DNA of 64,000 bases from the NCBI RefSeq assembly GCF_026340655.1, contig NZ_JAPEOZ010000001.1:3782001-3846000 (forward strand). Reading direction: 5' to 3'. The position numbers were made by a program, and so were the translations under genes. The notes beneath the pieces were generated by a model. It was not told where the DNA came from. It saw only the letters and a list, made by a program, of their open reading frames with translations, and did not search any database. The stretch is from Streptomyces sp. NBC_01275. Lineage in GTDB: Bacteria > Actinomycetota > Actinomycetes > Streptomycetales > Streptomycetaceae. Below, one piece after another: positions 19,225 through 27,945 of this stretch. Position 1 is the first letter of the stretch, and each line of letters opens with the position of its first letter.

Positions 19225-21445
19225 GAAATGCCTCCCCTTGCTCGTCCGAGCCCTCCGACCCGGCGTTCCGCCGACCCGAAACCCCACTCCTGGCCGCGTC
19301 CGTCCGACCCGAAGCCGCACTCCGTGCCGCGTCCGCCCGGCTGGAAGCCCCGCTCCCCACCACATCCGTCCGCTCCGGCGTCCCGCCCTCCACCGCACCC
19401 GGATTCACATCCGCGTCCGCCGTGTCGCGCGGGTTCTCATCGCGCCCCGTGTCGGCGGCGGGCGGGTCGTCCTGGCGTCGCGTGGGCGTCGCCGAGGAGG
19501 GCCGGGGGACCACGCGCGCGCCGTTGCCCGGCAGCGCCGTCGGGTCGGCCGTGGGGGCCGCGGCGGCCATCCGGGGCGTGAGCGGCGCCCGGGCGGGCGA
19601 CAACTGCTCACCGGCGGTCTGCACCGGCACCGTGGCGCTCTTCTCGCCTCCCGCGCGCGGGAGGCCGGCGTCGTTGAGTCCGCGATTACGGCGGGAGTCC
19701 TTGGGTTCCAGCGGTATCGGCGAGCCTCGCAGCGGCTCGTCCGCGGTCCTGGGCAGGGTCAGCCGGAACTGTGAGCCGCCGCCCGGCTCGCCCCAGGCCT
19801 GGAGCCAGCCGCCGTGCAGCCGCGCGTCCTCCAGGGCGATGGACAGCCCCAGACCGGTACCGCCGGTGGTACGCGCGCGTGCCGGGTCGGCCCGCCAGAA
19901 GCGGCTGAAGACGCGGGTGGCCTCTCCGGGCTTGAGGCCGACGCCGTAGTCGCGCACGGCGATCGCGACGGCGCCGCCGGCCGCGGCGAGCTTGACGACG
20001 ACGTCCTTGCCCTCGCCGTGCTCGACGGCGTTGACCACCAGGTTCCGCAGCACCCGCTCCACGCGCCGGGCGTCGGCCTCGGCGACCACGGGCTGCTGGT
20101 CGCCGATGACCCGGACGGTGGTGCCCTTGCGTTCGGCGAGCGGCGCGGCCCCGCTGACGACCCTGCGCACGACTTCCCTGAGGTCGATCGGCTCGGCTTC
20201 CAGGGCGGCGGCCCCGGCGTCGAAGCGGCTGATCTCCAGCAGGTCCGCGAGCAGCGTCTCGAACCGGTCGAGCTGGTCGGCGAGCAGTTCCGCCGACCGC
20301 GCGGTCACCGGGTCGAAGTCGACGCGCGCGTCATGGATGACGTCGGCGGCCATCCGCACGGTCGTGAGCGGGGTGCGCAGTTCGTGCGACACGTCGGACA
20401 CGAACCGGCGCTGCATCCGCGACAGGTCCTCCAGCTGCTGGATCTTGAGCTGAAGGTTCTGCGCCATCTTGTTGAAGGCCTCGCCGAGGCGCGCGATGTC
20501 GTCCTCGCCGGTGACCTTCATCCGCTCCTGGAGCCGTCCCGCGGACAGCCGCTCGGCGATTCCTGCGGCCATCCGCACGGGCGTGACGACCTGCCGCACC
20601 ACGAGCCAGGCGATCGCGCCCAGGAGTACGACGACGAAGAGTCCGGCGGTCGCGAGCGTGCCCTTGACCAGGCTCAGCGACTTCTCCTCCTGGGTGAGCG
20701 GGAAGAGGTAGTACAGCTCGTAGGGGTCGCCGTTGGGGTCGTTGACCCGTTTGCCGATGACCAGCGCAGGCTGGGAGTCCTTGTCGTCGAGGTAGATGAC
20801 GCGGGAGTAGATCTGGGCCGCTCCCGTGCTGCTGTTGACCTTGGCGCGCAGGTCGTCCGGAACGCTCTTGTTGTAGTCCACGGAGCCGGAGGCACGCGGC
20901 CCGCGGACGCCGCCGCTGTCGTCGCCCGGGGGCAGGGTGACCACGTCGAACGCGCCCTGGCCGCCGCTGGACAGCGACTGCACGAGCTCGCTCATCCATT
21001 CGATGGCGTTCTGCGAGGCGGCGCCGTCCGCCGGGGTGCCGTCGGCGGAGGCCGCGCTGGCCGCTTCGTCGGCCTTCGCCTTGGCCACGGCGAACCCGCC
21101 GGTGGCCTGGCTCTGGGACGCCTTGACCTTGGCGTCCAGCAGCCCGTTGCGCACCTGCCCAATGACGACGAACCCGAGCAGCAGGACGACGCCCAGCGAC
21201 ATCAGCAGGGTCGTGACGACGACCTTGAGCTGGATGTTGCGCCGCCACAACCGCATGACCGGCAGCAGCGGCCGGCGCACCCAGCGCAGCAGCAGCCTCA
21301 GGACGGGGCTGCCCTGCACCCCGCCCTGCAGCAGTCCGCCTTCGAGGAGGCGTCCCAAGCGCGATCCCGCGGTCTTCCGGCCGACAGGCCGCTCCGGACG
21401 GGCCCCGGACCGGCCGGGGGCCGAAGCGGCACTGTCCCCGGACAT
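19214..21445 (-). CDS. mtrB: Two-component sensor histidine kinase MtrB
   Basis: A 743-residue membrane kinase partnered with MtrA. Two transmembrane segments (about 75-97 and 264-284) enclose an extracytoplasmic sensor domain. HAMP (about 285-337), HisKA with phosphorylated H354 in SDVSHELRTPL, and an ATPase domain with the GTGLGLSIA box follow, ending near 575. The last 165 or so residues are a long Pro/Ser/Arg/Asp-rich tail that is not part of the kinase fold and is probably disordered. The ATG at 21443-21445 is one base past the mtrA stop. Confidence 0.95.
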   Translation of the reverse strand: MSGDSAASAPGRSGARPERPVGRKTAGSRLGRLLEGGLLQGGVQGSPVLRLLLRWVRRPLLPVMRLWRRNIQLKVVVTTLLMSLGVVLLLGFVVIGQVRNGLLDAKVKASQSQATGGFAVAKAKADEAASAASADGTPADGAASQNAIEWMSELVQSLSSGGQGAFDVVTLPPGDDSGGVRGPRASGSVDYNKSVPDDLRAKVNSSTGAAQIYSRVIYLDDKDSQPALVIGKRVNDPNGDPYELYYLFPLTQEEKSLSLVKGTLATAGLFVVVLLGAIAWLVVRQVVTPVRMAAGIAERLSAGRLQERMKVTGEDDIARLGEAFNKMAQNLQLKIQQLEDLSRMQRRFVSDVSHELRTPLTTVRMAADVIHDARVDFDPVTARSAELLADQLDRFETLLADLLEISRFDAGAAALEAEPIDLREVVRRVVSGAAPLAERKGTTVRVIGDQQPVVAEADARRVERVLRNLVVNAVEHGEGKDVVVKLAAAGGAVAIAVRDYGVGLKPGEATRVFSRFWRADPARARTTGGTGLGLSIALEDARLHGGWLQAWGEPGGGSQFRLTLPRTADEPLRGSPIPLEPKDSRRNRGLNDAGLPRAGGEKSATVPVQTAGEQLSPARAPLTPRMAAAAPTADPTALPGNGARVVPRPSSATPTRRQDDPPAADTGRDENPRDTADADVNPGAVEGGTPERTDVVGSGASSRADAARSAASGRTDAARSGVSGRRNAGSEGSDEQGEAFRGR

Positions 21446-21446
21446 G

Positions 21447-22136
21447 TCAGCTCGGTCCTGCCTTGTAACCGACGCCTCGGACGGTCACCACGATCTCCGG
21501 CCGCTCCGGGTCCTTCTCGACCTTGGAGCGCAGCCGCTGTACGTGCACGTTCACCAGGCGGGTGTCCGCGGCGTGCCGGTAGCCCCACACCTGCTCCAGG
21601 AGCACCTCGCGGGTGAACACCTGCCACGGCTTGCGCGCCAGGGCGACCAGCAGGTCGAACTCCAGCGGGGTCAGCGCGATCGACTGCCCTTCCCGCTTCA
21701 CGGAGTGACCGGCCACGTCGATGACGAGGTCGCCGATGGTGAGCTGCTCGGGCGCGGGCTCCTCCGACCTCCGCAGCCGCGCCCGGATACGGGCGACGAG
21801 CTCCTTCGGCTTGAACGGCTTCACGATGTAGTCGTCGGCGCCGGACTCCAGCCCGACGACCACGTCGACGGTGTCGCTCTTGGCCGTGAGCATCACGATC
21901 GGCACCCCGGACTCCGCCCTGATCAGGCGGCACACCTCGATGCCGTCCCGGCCGGGCAGCATCAGGTCCAGCAGCACCAGGTCGGGTTTCGCCTCACGGA
22001 AAGCAGCCAGCGCCTTGTCGCCGTCGGCTACGAAAGACGGCTCAAAACCTTCACCACGCAACACAATGCCGAGCATCTCGGCCAGTGCGGTGTCGTCGTC
22101 GACGACAAGGACTCGTCCCTTCATAAACGACATCAT
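21447..22136 (-). CDS. mtrA: Response regulator MtrA
   Basis: A 229-residue OmpR/PhoB-family regulator, essential in mycobacteria and a developmental and antibiotic regulator in Streptomyces. The receiver domain has the acidic pocket VVDDDTA (11-17) and phosphoacceptor D57 in LLDLMLPG. The winged-helix DNA-binding domain has EFDLLVALARKPWQVFTREVLL and ends VVTVRGVGYKAGPS. The start MMSFMKGRVL at 22134-22136 has a weak GAGAATGGG site. The ATG at 22133 or 22124 is also possible. It is first gene of mtrA-mtrB-lpqB, with GTNAC pentamers clustered upstream suggesting autoregulation. Confidence 0.96.
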   Translation of the reverse strand: MMSFMKGRVLVVDDDTALAEMLGIVLRGEGFEPSFVADGDKALAAFREAKPDLVLLDLMLPGRDGIEVCRLIRAESGVPIVMLTAKSDTVDVVVGLESGADDYIVKPFKPKELVARIRARLRRSEEPAPEQLTIGDLVIDVAGHSVKREGQSIALTPLEFDLLVALARKPWQVFTREVLLEQVWGYRHAADTRLVNVHVQRLRSKVEKDPERPEIVVTVRGVGYKAGPS

Positions 22137-22145
22137 CCCATTCTC

Positions 22146-22213
22146 GTAACAGTGACAGCGGCGCTGGTGAGCAGGGTCACTGGCCCGTGACGATAGTCGT
22201 ACGCGGCGGTCAC
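22146..22213. promoter_or_regulatory. Cluster of MtrA-like GTNAC half-sites upstream of mtrA
   Basis: GTNAC pentamers begin at 22146, 22152, 22176, 22187 and 22209. The pair at 22176 and 22187 (GTCACtggcccGTGAC) is spaced exactly 11 bp and the next is 22 bp further on, which is one or two helix turns. MtrA-type OmpR proteins bind direct repeats of such pentamers. The cluster sits 10-75 bases upstream of the mtrA start, in the gap before the divergent GNAT gene. Confidence 0.5.
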
Positions 22214-22352
22214 TGTCTGCCCCGACCGTCGTCGCAGCCGTCAGCGCTGATGTCAGCACCAGGAGAATCCCGTGCGCCACCGGCCCGACGGCACTCCCCC
22301 GACCGGAAAATCTCGGTGCGGTACGGCGCCCACCGGTGGTGGGATGCGCCGC

Positions 22353-23198
22353 ATGACCGACTCCTTGCACGACCGTATCGAGCAGTACTACGCCACCGTC
22401 CCCCTGCTCTTCGCCGCCGCCGAGGACTTCGGCCCACTGCGCCTGTTCGTACGGAAGGACCCGGGCGCCCCGTACTACGGCGGCCCGAGTCACGCTCAGC
22501 CCACTGCCGAGGGCGCGCCGTCGGTCCGCACCGCCGACATCGCCCGGGTGCGTGCCCGCCAGCGCGAGCTGGGCGTGCCGGAGGCGTTCGAGTGGCTGGC
22601 CGAGTCCGCTCCGGCACTGCGTGCCCTTGTCGAGGCGGCCGGACTGCCGGTGCTGGAACGCCCGCTGATGGTGCTCGATCCGCACCTCCCGCTGGCCCCG
22701 CAGCCCCTGCCGGACGGTGTGACGCTTCGGGTGCTGACGGCGGACGACCCGGTCCTGCCCGCAGCGCTCGCCCTGCCCCGCCTGGCCTTCGCCAAGGAGG
22801 CCCCCACGGTGGCGTCGGCGGTCCGTACGGAGCTGACGGCGCTGGCCCAGGAGCTGACCGCCGACGGCACCGTGGCCACGGTCCGCCCCACCCTCAGCGC
22901 CGGGCACAAGACGCTCGTCGCCGCCCTGGCCCCGGACGGCGCCCCGCTCGCCACCGGCCACTACCACCCGGCGAACGGCGCCACCGAGATCGGCGGCATC
23001 GGCACCCTTCCCACCGCCCGCCGTCAGGGACTGGCCGCCGCCGTCACCGCGGCCCTGGTCGCCCACGCCCGCGACCACGGCGTCGGCACGATCTTCCTCG
23101 CCTACGCCGATGCCGGCGTCGCCCGCCTCTACGCCCGCCTGGGCTTCCGCCCCACCTCCACCACCCTTCTGATCGCCAACCAGCCCGCACGGTCGTAG
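22353..23198 (+). CDS. GNAT family N-acetyltransferase
   Basis: A 281-residue protein with a variable N-terminal half and a C-terminal acetyltransferase domain. The acetyl-CoA-binding loop is ARRQGLAAAVTAALVAHA (near 225-242), followed by YADAGVARLYARLGFRP typical of the last strand and helix. Divergent from mtrA. The start is placed at ATG 22353 (MTDSLHDRIEQYY), nine bases after GGTGGTGGG; ATG 22344 would add three residues. The substrate cannot be inferred. Confidence 0.85.
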   Translation: MTDSLHDRIEQYYATVPLLFAAAEDFGPLRLFVRKDPGAPYYGGPSHAQPTAEGAPSVRTADIARVRARQRELGVPEAFEWLAESAPALRALVEAAGLPVLERPLMVLDPHLPLAPQPLPDGVTLRVLTADDPVLPAALALPRLAFAKEAPTVASAVRTELTALAQELTADGTVATVRPTLSAGHKTLVAALAPDGAPLATGHYHPANGATEIGGIGTLPTARRQGLAAAVTAALVAHARDHGVGTIFLAYADAGVARLYARLGFRPTSTTLLIANQPARS

Positions 23199-23263
23199 AA
23201 CCGAGACCCCGTCCACCACCCGATGCGACCGTCAGCCGCTCTCCCGCCGCTCTCGCCTGCCGG

Positions 23264-24415
23264 TCACGGTCGGGACCGCCCCTGGTCCTGGCCCGACCTG
23301 GCACACAGCTCGGCGAGCGCCCCGCCGGTCACCGGCGACACCGCGCCCTCCTCCGTGACGATCGCCGTCACCAGCTCGGGCGGCGTCACATCGAACGCCG
23401 GGTTGTACGCCTGCGTCCCCAGCGGGGCCACCGCGATCCCTCCTCCCGCTCCCGTCGCCGGCGCCTGCGGCACCGCGAACTCCGTCACTTCGGACCCGGC
23501 GCGCTGCTCGACCTCGATCGACGCCCCGTCCGCCGTGTCCGGATCCACCGTCGTCAACGGCGCGACCACGATGAACGGCACATGGTGGTAGCGCGCGAGC
23601 ACCGCCAGCGGATAGCTCCCCACCTTGTTCGCCACTGCTCCGTCGGCCGCGATGCGGTCCGCCCCGATCAGCACCGCGTCGACCTCGCCCGCCGCGAACA
23701 GCGAGCCCGCCGCGTTGTCGGTGAGCAGGGTGTACGCCATGCCGTTGCGGGCCGCCTCGTACGCCGTCAGGCGCGCGCCCTGCAGCAGCGGACGCGTCTC
23801 GTCCACCCACAGCCGGCGAAGCCGCCCCGCCCGGTGCGCCGCGAGCGCCACCGCGAACGCCGTCCCCTCCCCGCCCGACACCAGCGAGCCGGTGTTGCAG
23901 TGCGTGAGGATGCGGTGCCCGCCGCCGGGCAGCAGTTCGTCGAGGAGCGCCAGCCCGTGCCGGGCCATCCGGGTGCTCGCCTCGGCGTCCTCCCGGTGCA
24001 GCTGCCGCGCGGCTGCCAGCGCAGCCCGAGCGCCCTGCCCCGGATCCCCGCCCCCGGCGAGCTCCGCCAGGTACGCGGACCGGGCCCGGCGCACGCCGAC
24101 GGACAGGTTCACCGCGGTGGGCCGGGCGCCCGCCAGCGCCGTCGCGGCCTCGTCCACGTCGAAGCCGCGCGCGGCGGCGAGCGCGACGCCGTACGCCCCG
24201 GCGATCCCGAGCAGCGGCGCCCCGCGCACTGCGAGCGAGCGGATCGCCTCCACCAGCGCGGACGCGTCCGTACAAACCAGTTCGACCTCCTCGGCCGGCA
24301 GTCTCGTCTGGTCGAGAAGCACCAGGACGGGACCTTCAGGAGGCTCCTGCCATCGGATCGCCGGTATCCCGGCCGGCCGCTTGTCCTCGCCGGATCGCGC
24401 GTACTGATCAGCCAT
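23264..24415 (-). CDS. mtnA: S-methyl-5-thioribose-1-phosphate isomerase
   Basis: A 383-residue enzyme of the methionine salvage pathway. It converts 5-methylthioribose-1-phosphate to 5-methylthioribulose-1-phosphate. It belongs to the eIF2B-related fold, shown by LAVRGAPLLGIAGAYG (61-76). The catalytic cysteine C173 lies in THCNTGSL and the catalytic aspartate D253 in IGADRIAADG. No other mtn gene is adjacent, so the pathway must be completed elsewhere or differently. The ATG at 24413-24415 gives the family's usual length. Convergent with the GNAT gene across a 65-base gap. Confidence 0.94.
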   Translation of the reverse strand: MADQYARSGEDKRPAGIPAIRWQEPPEGPVLVLLDQTRLPAEEVELVCTDASALVEAIRSLAVRGAPLLGIAGAYGVALAAARGFDVDEAATALAGARPTAVNLSVGVRRARSAYLAELAGGGDPGQGARAALAAARQLHREDAEASTRMARHGLALLDELLPGGGHRILTHCNTGSLVSGGEGTAFAVALAAHRAGRLRRLWVDETRPLLQGARLTAYEAARNGMAYTLLTDNAAGSLFAAGEVDAVLIGADRIAADGAVANKVGSYPLAVLARYHHVPFIVVAPLTTVDPDTADGASIEVEQRAGSEVTEFAVPQAPATGAGGGIAVAPLGTQAYNPAFDVTPPELVTAIVTEEGAVSPVTGGALAELCARSGQDQGRSRP

Positions 24416-24555
24416 GCGGTCAGTCTGCCCCGTATCCGGCGGACAATTGAAGGTGTGCAGCCCCTACCGCGGCCGGTCACCCGGTGACCGCCCCATGGCA
24501 CGATGGCTCCCAACCGGCCGCCGCGACCGCGGACGGGCACCGTGAAGGAGCGACG

Positions 24556-25905
24556 ATGAAAGACACTCCGGGCTGGGCCTCGCCCGGATCCGCCCCGTCC
24601 GACGGACAGGAGCCCGGCGCGTCCGCTCCCCACGACCGGCCGACCGGCGCGCAGCCCACGGACCAGCCGGGCGTGAACCCGCAGAGCCCCGGCCCGAAGT
24701 GGTCCGAGGAACAGCCGCCACCCGCCCAGTGGTCCGCGCCCACAGGCCCGCAGAACCCGGGCCAGGCCCCGCCGCCCCCACCGCCCGGCCCCGGCTGGGG
24801 CAACCGACCGCCCGCCGGCCCCAGCGGCTACGGCGGCGGCCCCGCAGGCTACAGCGGCCCCGGCGGTTACGGCGCTCCCAGCGGCTGGGGCGCCGGCTGG
24901 GGCGGCCCGCCCCCCGCGGCCAAGCCCGGCGTGATCCCGCTGCGCCCGCTCGGCGTGGGCGAGATCCTCGACGGCGCCGTCTCCACCATGCGCACCTACT
25001 GGCGCACGGTCCTCGGCATCTCCCTGACCGTCGCGATCGTCACCGAGATCATCGTCGTCCTGCTGCAGGGCCTGGTCCTGAACGGCACCACGGACACATC
25101 CGCCCTCAGCGACCCCAGTGCCACCTTCGAAGAGCAGACCGACGCCATGCGCGACGTCATGCTCAACTCCGGCGTCATCCTCCTCGTCACGCTGATCGGC
25201 ACCATCGTCGCGACCGCCCTGCTCACCGCCGTCACCAGCCGCGCGGTGCTCGGCAAGTCGGTCACCCTCAAGGAGGCCTGGCGCGACGCCCGCCCCCAGG
25301 TGCCCAGGCTCTTCGGCCTGATCTTCCTGCTTCTGCTCATCGCGGCCGGCGTCGGCCTCGCGGGCGTGCTGCCGGGCATCCTCGTCGCCGCCGCGGGCAG
25401 CAGCGAAGCGGGCGCCGCGCTCACCGGCCTGGGCAGCCTCGCGTCGGTCGTCGTCGCGCTGTGGCTGCTGGTCCGCTTCTCCCTCGCCTCGCCCGCCCTG
25501 ATGCTCGAGAAGCAAGGCATCAGGAAGTCCCTGGGCCGCTCCGCGAAGCTCGTGCGCGGCTCCTGGTGGCGGGTCTTCGGCATCCAGCTGCTCGCCCTGG
25601 TCATCGCGAACATCGTCGCGACGCTCGTCGTCGTCCCCTTCGCCCTCCTCGGCGCCGGCCTGAGCGACGAAGGCATCGGCGGCCTCATCGACGCCGGCGG
25701 CGCCTACGGCTGGACCTACCTGATCGTCAGCGGGGTCGGCTCGGTGATCGGCTCCATGATCACGTACCCCATCACGGCAGGCGTCTTCGTGCTCCTCTAC
25801 ATCGACCGGCGCATCCGCCGCGAGGCCCTCGACCTCGACCTGGCCCGCGCCGCAGGCATCCAGGACTACGGCTCCTCCGCCCCCGGCACGACCCCCGGGA
25901 GCTGA
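24556..25905 (+). CDS. Multi-pass membrane protein, DUF7847/GPDPase-membrane-domain-like
   Basis: A 449-residue membrane protein. The first 120 or so residues are a cytoplasmic Pro/Gly/Gln-rich disordered tail (tyrosine-poor, with PPPPPPGPGWG). A conserved GVIPLRPLGVGEILDGAVSTM segment leads into about six transmembrane helices. This layout matches the actinobacterial family annotated as a glycerophosphoryl diester phosphodiesterase membrane-domain protein, but no phosphodiesterase catalytic domain is present, so enzymatic function should not be assumed. The ATG at 24556 has a good GAAGGAG site. It is first gene of a tight five-gene operon with DUF4129, DUF4350, MoxR and DUF58 proteins. Confidence 0.8.
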   Translation: MKDTPGWASPGSAPSDGQEPGASAPHDRPTGAQPTDQPGVNPQSPGPKWSEEQPPPAQWSAPTGPQNPGQAPPPPPPGPGWGNRPPAGPSGYGGGPAGYSGPGGYGAPSGWGAGWGGPPPAAKPGVIPLRPLGVGEILDGAVSTMRTYWRTVLGISLTVAIVTEIIVVLLQGLVLNGTTDTSALSDPSATFEEQTDAMRDVMLNSGVILLVTLIGTIVATALLTAVTSRAVLGKSVTLKEAWRDARPQVPRLFGLIFLLLLIAAGVGLAGVLPGILVAAAGSSEAGAALTGLGSLASVVVALWLLVRFSLASPALMLEKQGIRKSLGRSAKLVRGSWWRVFGIQLLALVIANIVATLVVVPFALLGAGLSDEGIGGLIDAGGAYGWTYLIVSGVGSVIGSMITYPITAGVFVLLYIDRRIRREALDLDLARAAGIQDYGSSAPGTTPGS

Positions 25906-25909
25906 TGCG

Positions 25910-26752
25910 GTGCGTCCGACGGGGGGAGTTCTCACAGCGGTACCGCACCCGGGCGGCACACCCGCGCGCGTACTGCACGGCGTCACCGACACGGCTCCCG
26001 CGGCCCTGTCGCGGGCCGCCGACAGAGCCGTACGTGCCCTGCTGCGGGCGGCCGACGGCCCGATGCCGGCGCTGGCCCGCTCGAGCGACGAACCGCCCGT
26101 GACGATCCCCCGGGATCCCGCCCGGGAGGCGGCCCGCCGCGAGCTGTCCAAACGCCTGTACCACGAGAACGACCCCGGCCTGTTCGAACGCGCCCTGAAC
26201 CGCTTCTGGGAGTGGATCGGCGACCTGCTCGGCTCCGCGTCCACCGCCACCCCCGGCGGCACGCTGGGCCTGTTCGTCGTCATCCTGGCCGTCGTTGCCG
26301 TCGTGGGCGCCCTGTGGTGGCGCCTGGGCACCCCGCGCCGCCAACCCGCCTCCGCCGCCGCCCTGTTCGACGACCGCCCCCGCAGCGCCGCCGAGCACCG
26401 CGCGGCCGCCGAGGCGCACGCCGCCCAAGGCCACTGGAACCAGGCCGTCCAGGAACGCATGCGCGCCATCGTCCGTTCCCTGGAGGAACGCGCCCTCCTC
26501 GACGCCCGCCCCGGCCGCACGGCCGACGAGGCAGCCGCCGAAGCCGGCCGCACCCTGCCCGCCCACCTCGACCGACTGCGCACCGCCGCCCGCGACTTCG
26601 ACGACGTGACATACGGCGGCCGCAGGGCGAGCGAGCAGTCGTACCACCGCATCGCGGAACTCGACCGCGACCTGGAACGCACCAAGCCCCAGCTCCCGGC
26701 GAGCAGCACCCTCACCGCGGCCCCCACCGCCCGCCAGGGAGCCGCCGAATGA
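25910..26752 (+). CDS. DUF4129 domain-containing membrane protein
   Basis: A 280-residue protein with one transmembrane segment near residues 117-142 (LGLFVVILAVVAVVGALWW). A C-terminal DUF4129 domain follows, including RAIVRSLEERALLDARPGRTADEAAAEAG and SYHRIAELDRDLE. DUF4129 proteins accompany MoxR/DUF58 operons and are sometimes fused to transglutaminases; their molecular role is unknown. The start is GTG at 25910, four bases past the upstream stop. Its stop overlaps the next ATG (ATGA). Confidence 0.88.
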   Translation: MRPTGGVLTAVPHPGGTPARVLHGVTDTAPAALSRAADRAVRALLRAADGPMPALARSSDEPPVTIPRDPAREAARRELSKRLYHENDPGLFERALNRFWEWIGDLLGSASTATPGGTLGLFVVILAVVAVVGALWWRLGTPRRQPASAAALFDDRPRSAAEHRAAAEAHAAQGHWNQAVQERMRAIVRSLEERALLDARPGRTADEAAAEAGRTLPAHLDRLRTAARDFDDVTYGGRRASEQSYHRIAELDRDLERTKPQLPASSTLTAAPTARQGAAE

Positions 26753-27945
26753 CCACCGGGGCCACGCTCCCCTCCACCCCGGCCTCGCCCACCGCCCGCC
26801 AGGTATGGACCCGCGCGCGAGGACTCGCTCTCGCCCTCGTCCTCCTCCTCGCGGGGGCCGTCGCGCTGGCCGCCCTCCACTCCGACACCCAGCGCGGAGC
26901 CCTCGACCCACGCTCCGCCGACCCCTACGGCAGCCGCGCCCTGGCCGAACTCCTCGCCGACCGAGGCGTGTCCACCCGCGTGGTCACCACCCTGGCCGAC
27001 GCCCGCGCCGCCGCCGACTCCGCCACCACCCTCCTGGTCGCCGCCCCCGACCTCCTGACGGAACGCCAGCAAACGGCCCTGCACTCGACGACCGCCGCTT
27101 CCGGCGGCCGCACCGTCCTCGTCGCCCCCGGCACCCCGTCCGTGAAGACGCTCGCCCCCGGCGTCACCGCCGACCCCGCCACCAGCTACGGCTCCGCGCT
27201 CTCCCCCGACTGCGCACTGCCCGACGCCCGACGCGCCGGCACCGCCGAAACCGGGGGCATCCGCTACAGCACCACCCATCTCGACGCGGACGAGTGCTAC
27301 CCCAGCCGACGCCTGGCCACCGTGCTGCGCATCCCAGACTCCTCCGGAGACGGCGACACCGTCGTCCTCGGCTCGCCCGACATCCTCTACAACACCCGCC
27401 TCGACAAGCAGGGCAACGCCTCGCTCGCCCTTCAACTCCTCGGCTCCCGGCCCCATCTGGTCTGGTACCTCCCCTCGCTCTCCGACGCCTCCGCCACCGA
27501 CCCCGACGACGAACAGGGCTTCCTCGACCTGCTCCCCTCCGGCTGGCTCTGGGGCACACTGCAGCTCTTCGTCGCGGCAGCCCTCGCCGCCCTCTGGCGG
27601 GCACGCCGACTCGGCCCCCTGGTGCCCGAAAAACTCCCCGTCGCGATCCGCGCCTCCGAAACCGTCGAAGGCCGCGCCCGCCTCTACCGCAAAGCAACCG
27701 CCCGCGACCGCGCGGCCGCCGCTCTTCGCTCCACCACCCGCACCCGCCTCGCCCCTCTCGTAGGCGTCCCCGTCGCCCAGGCGCACGCGCCCGAAGCCCT
27801 GCTCCCCGCCCTGTCCGCCCACCTCCACGGCGACGGACAGTCCCTGCACTCCCTCCTCTTCGGCCCACCACCCGGCGACGACGCGGCCCTCATCGCACTC
27901 GCCGACCAACTCGACGCCCTCGAAAGAGAGGTACGCCGTCCATGA
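26749..27945 (+). CDS. DUF4350 domain-containing membrane protein
   Basis: A 398-residue protein with an N-terminal transmembrane helix (ARGLALALVLLLAGAVALAAL, about 22-42). An extracytoplasmic DUF4350 domain of ThuA-like fold follows (DPYGSRALAELLADRGVSTRVV onward). A second helix lies near 268-284 (LWGTLQLFVAAALAALW), and then a cytoplasmic tail. Overlaps its neighbours by ATGA at both ends, so it is translationally coupled to the DUF4129 and MoxR genes. Function unknown beyond membership of the MoxR-associated module. Confidence 0.88.
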   Translation: MTTGATLPSTPASPTARQVWTRARGLALALVLLLAGAVALAALHSDTQRGALDPRSADPYGSRALAELLADRGVSTRVVTTLADARAAADSATTLLVAAPDLLTERQQTALHSTTAASGGRTVLVAPGTPSVKTLAPGVTADPATSYGSALSPDCALPDARRAGTAETGGIRYSTTHLDADECYPSRRLATVLRIPDSSGDGDTVVLGSPDILYNTRLDKQGNASLALQLLGSRPHLVWYLPSLSDASATDPDDEQGFLDLLPSGWLWGTLQLFVAAALAALWRARRLGPLVPEKLPVAIRASETVEGRARLYRKATARDRAAAALRSTTRTRLAPLVGVPVAQAHAPEALLPALSAHLHGDGQSLHSLLFGPPPGDDAALIALADQLDALEREVRRP

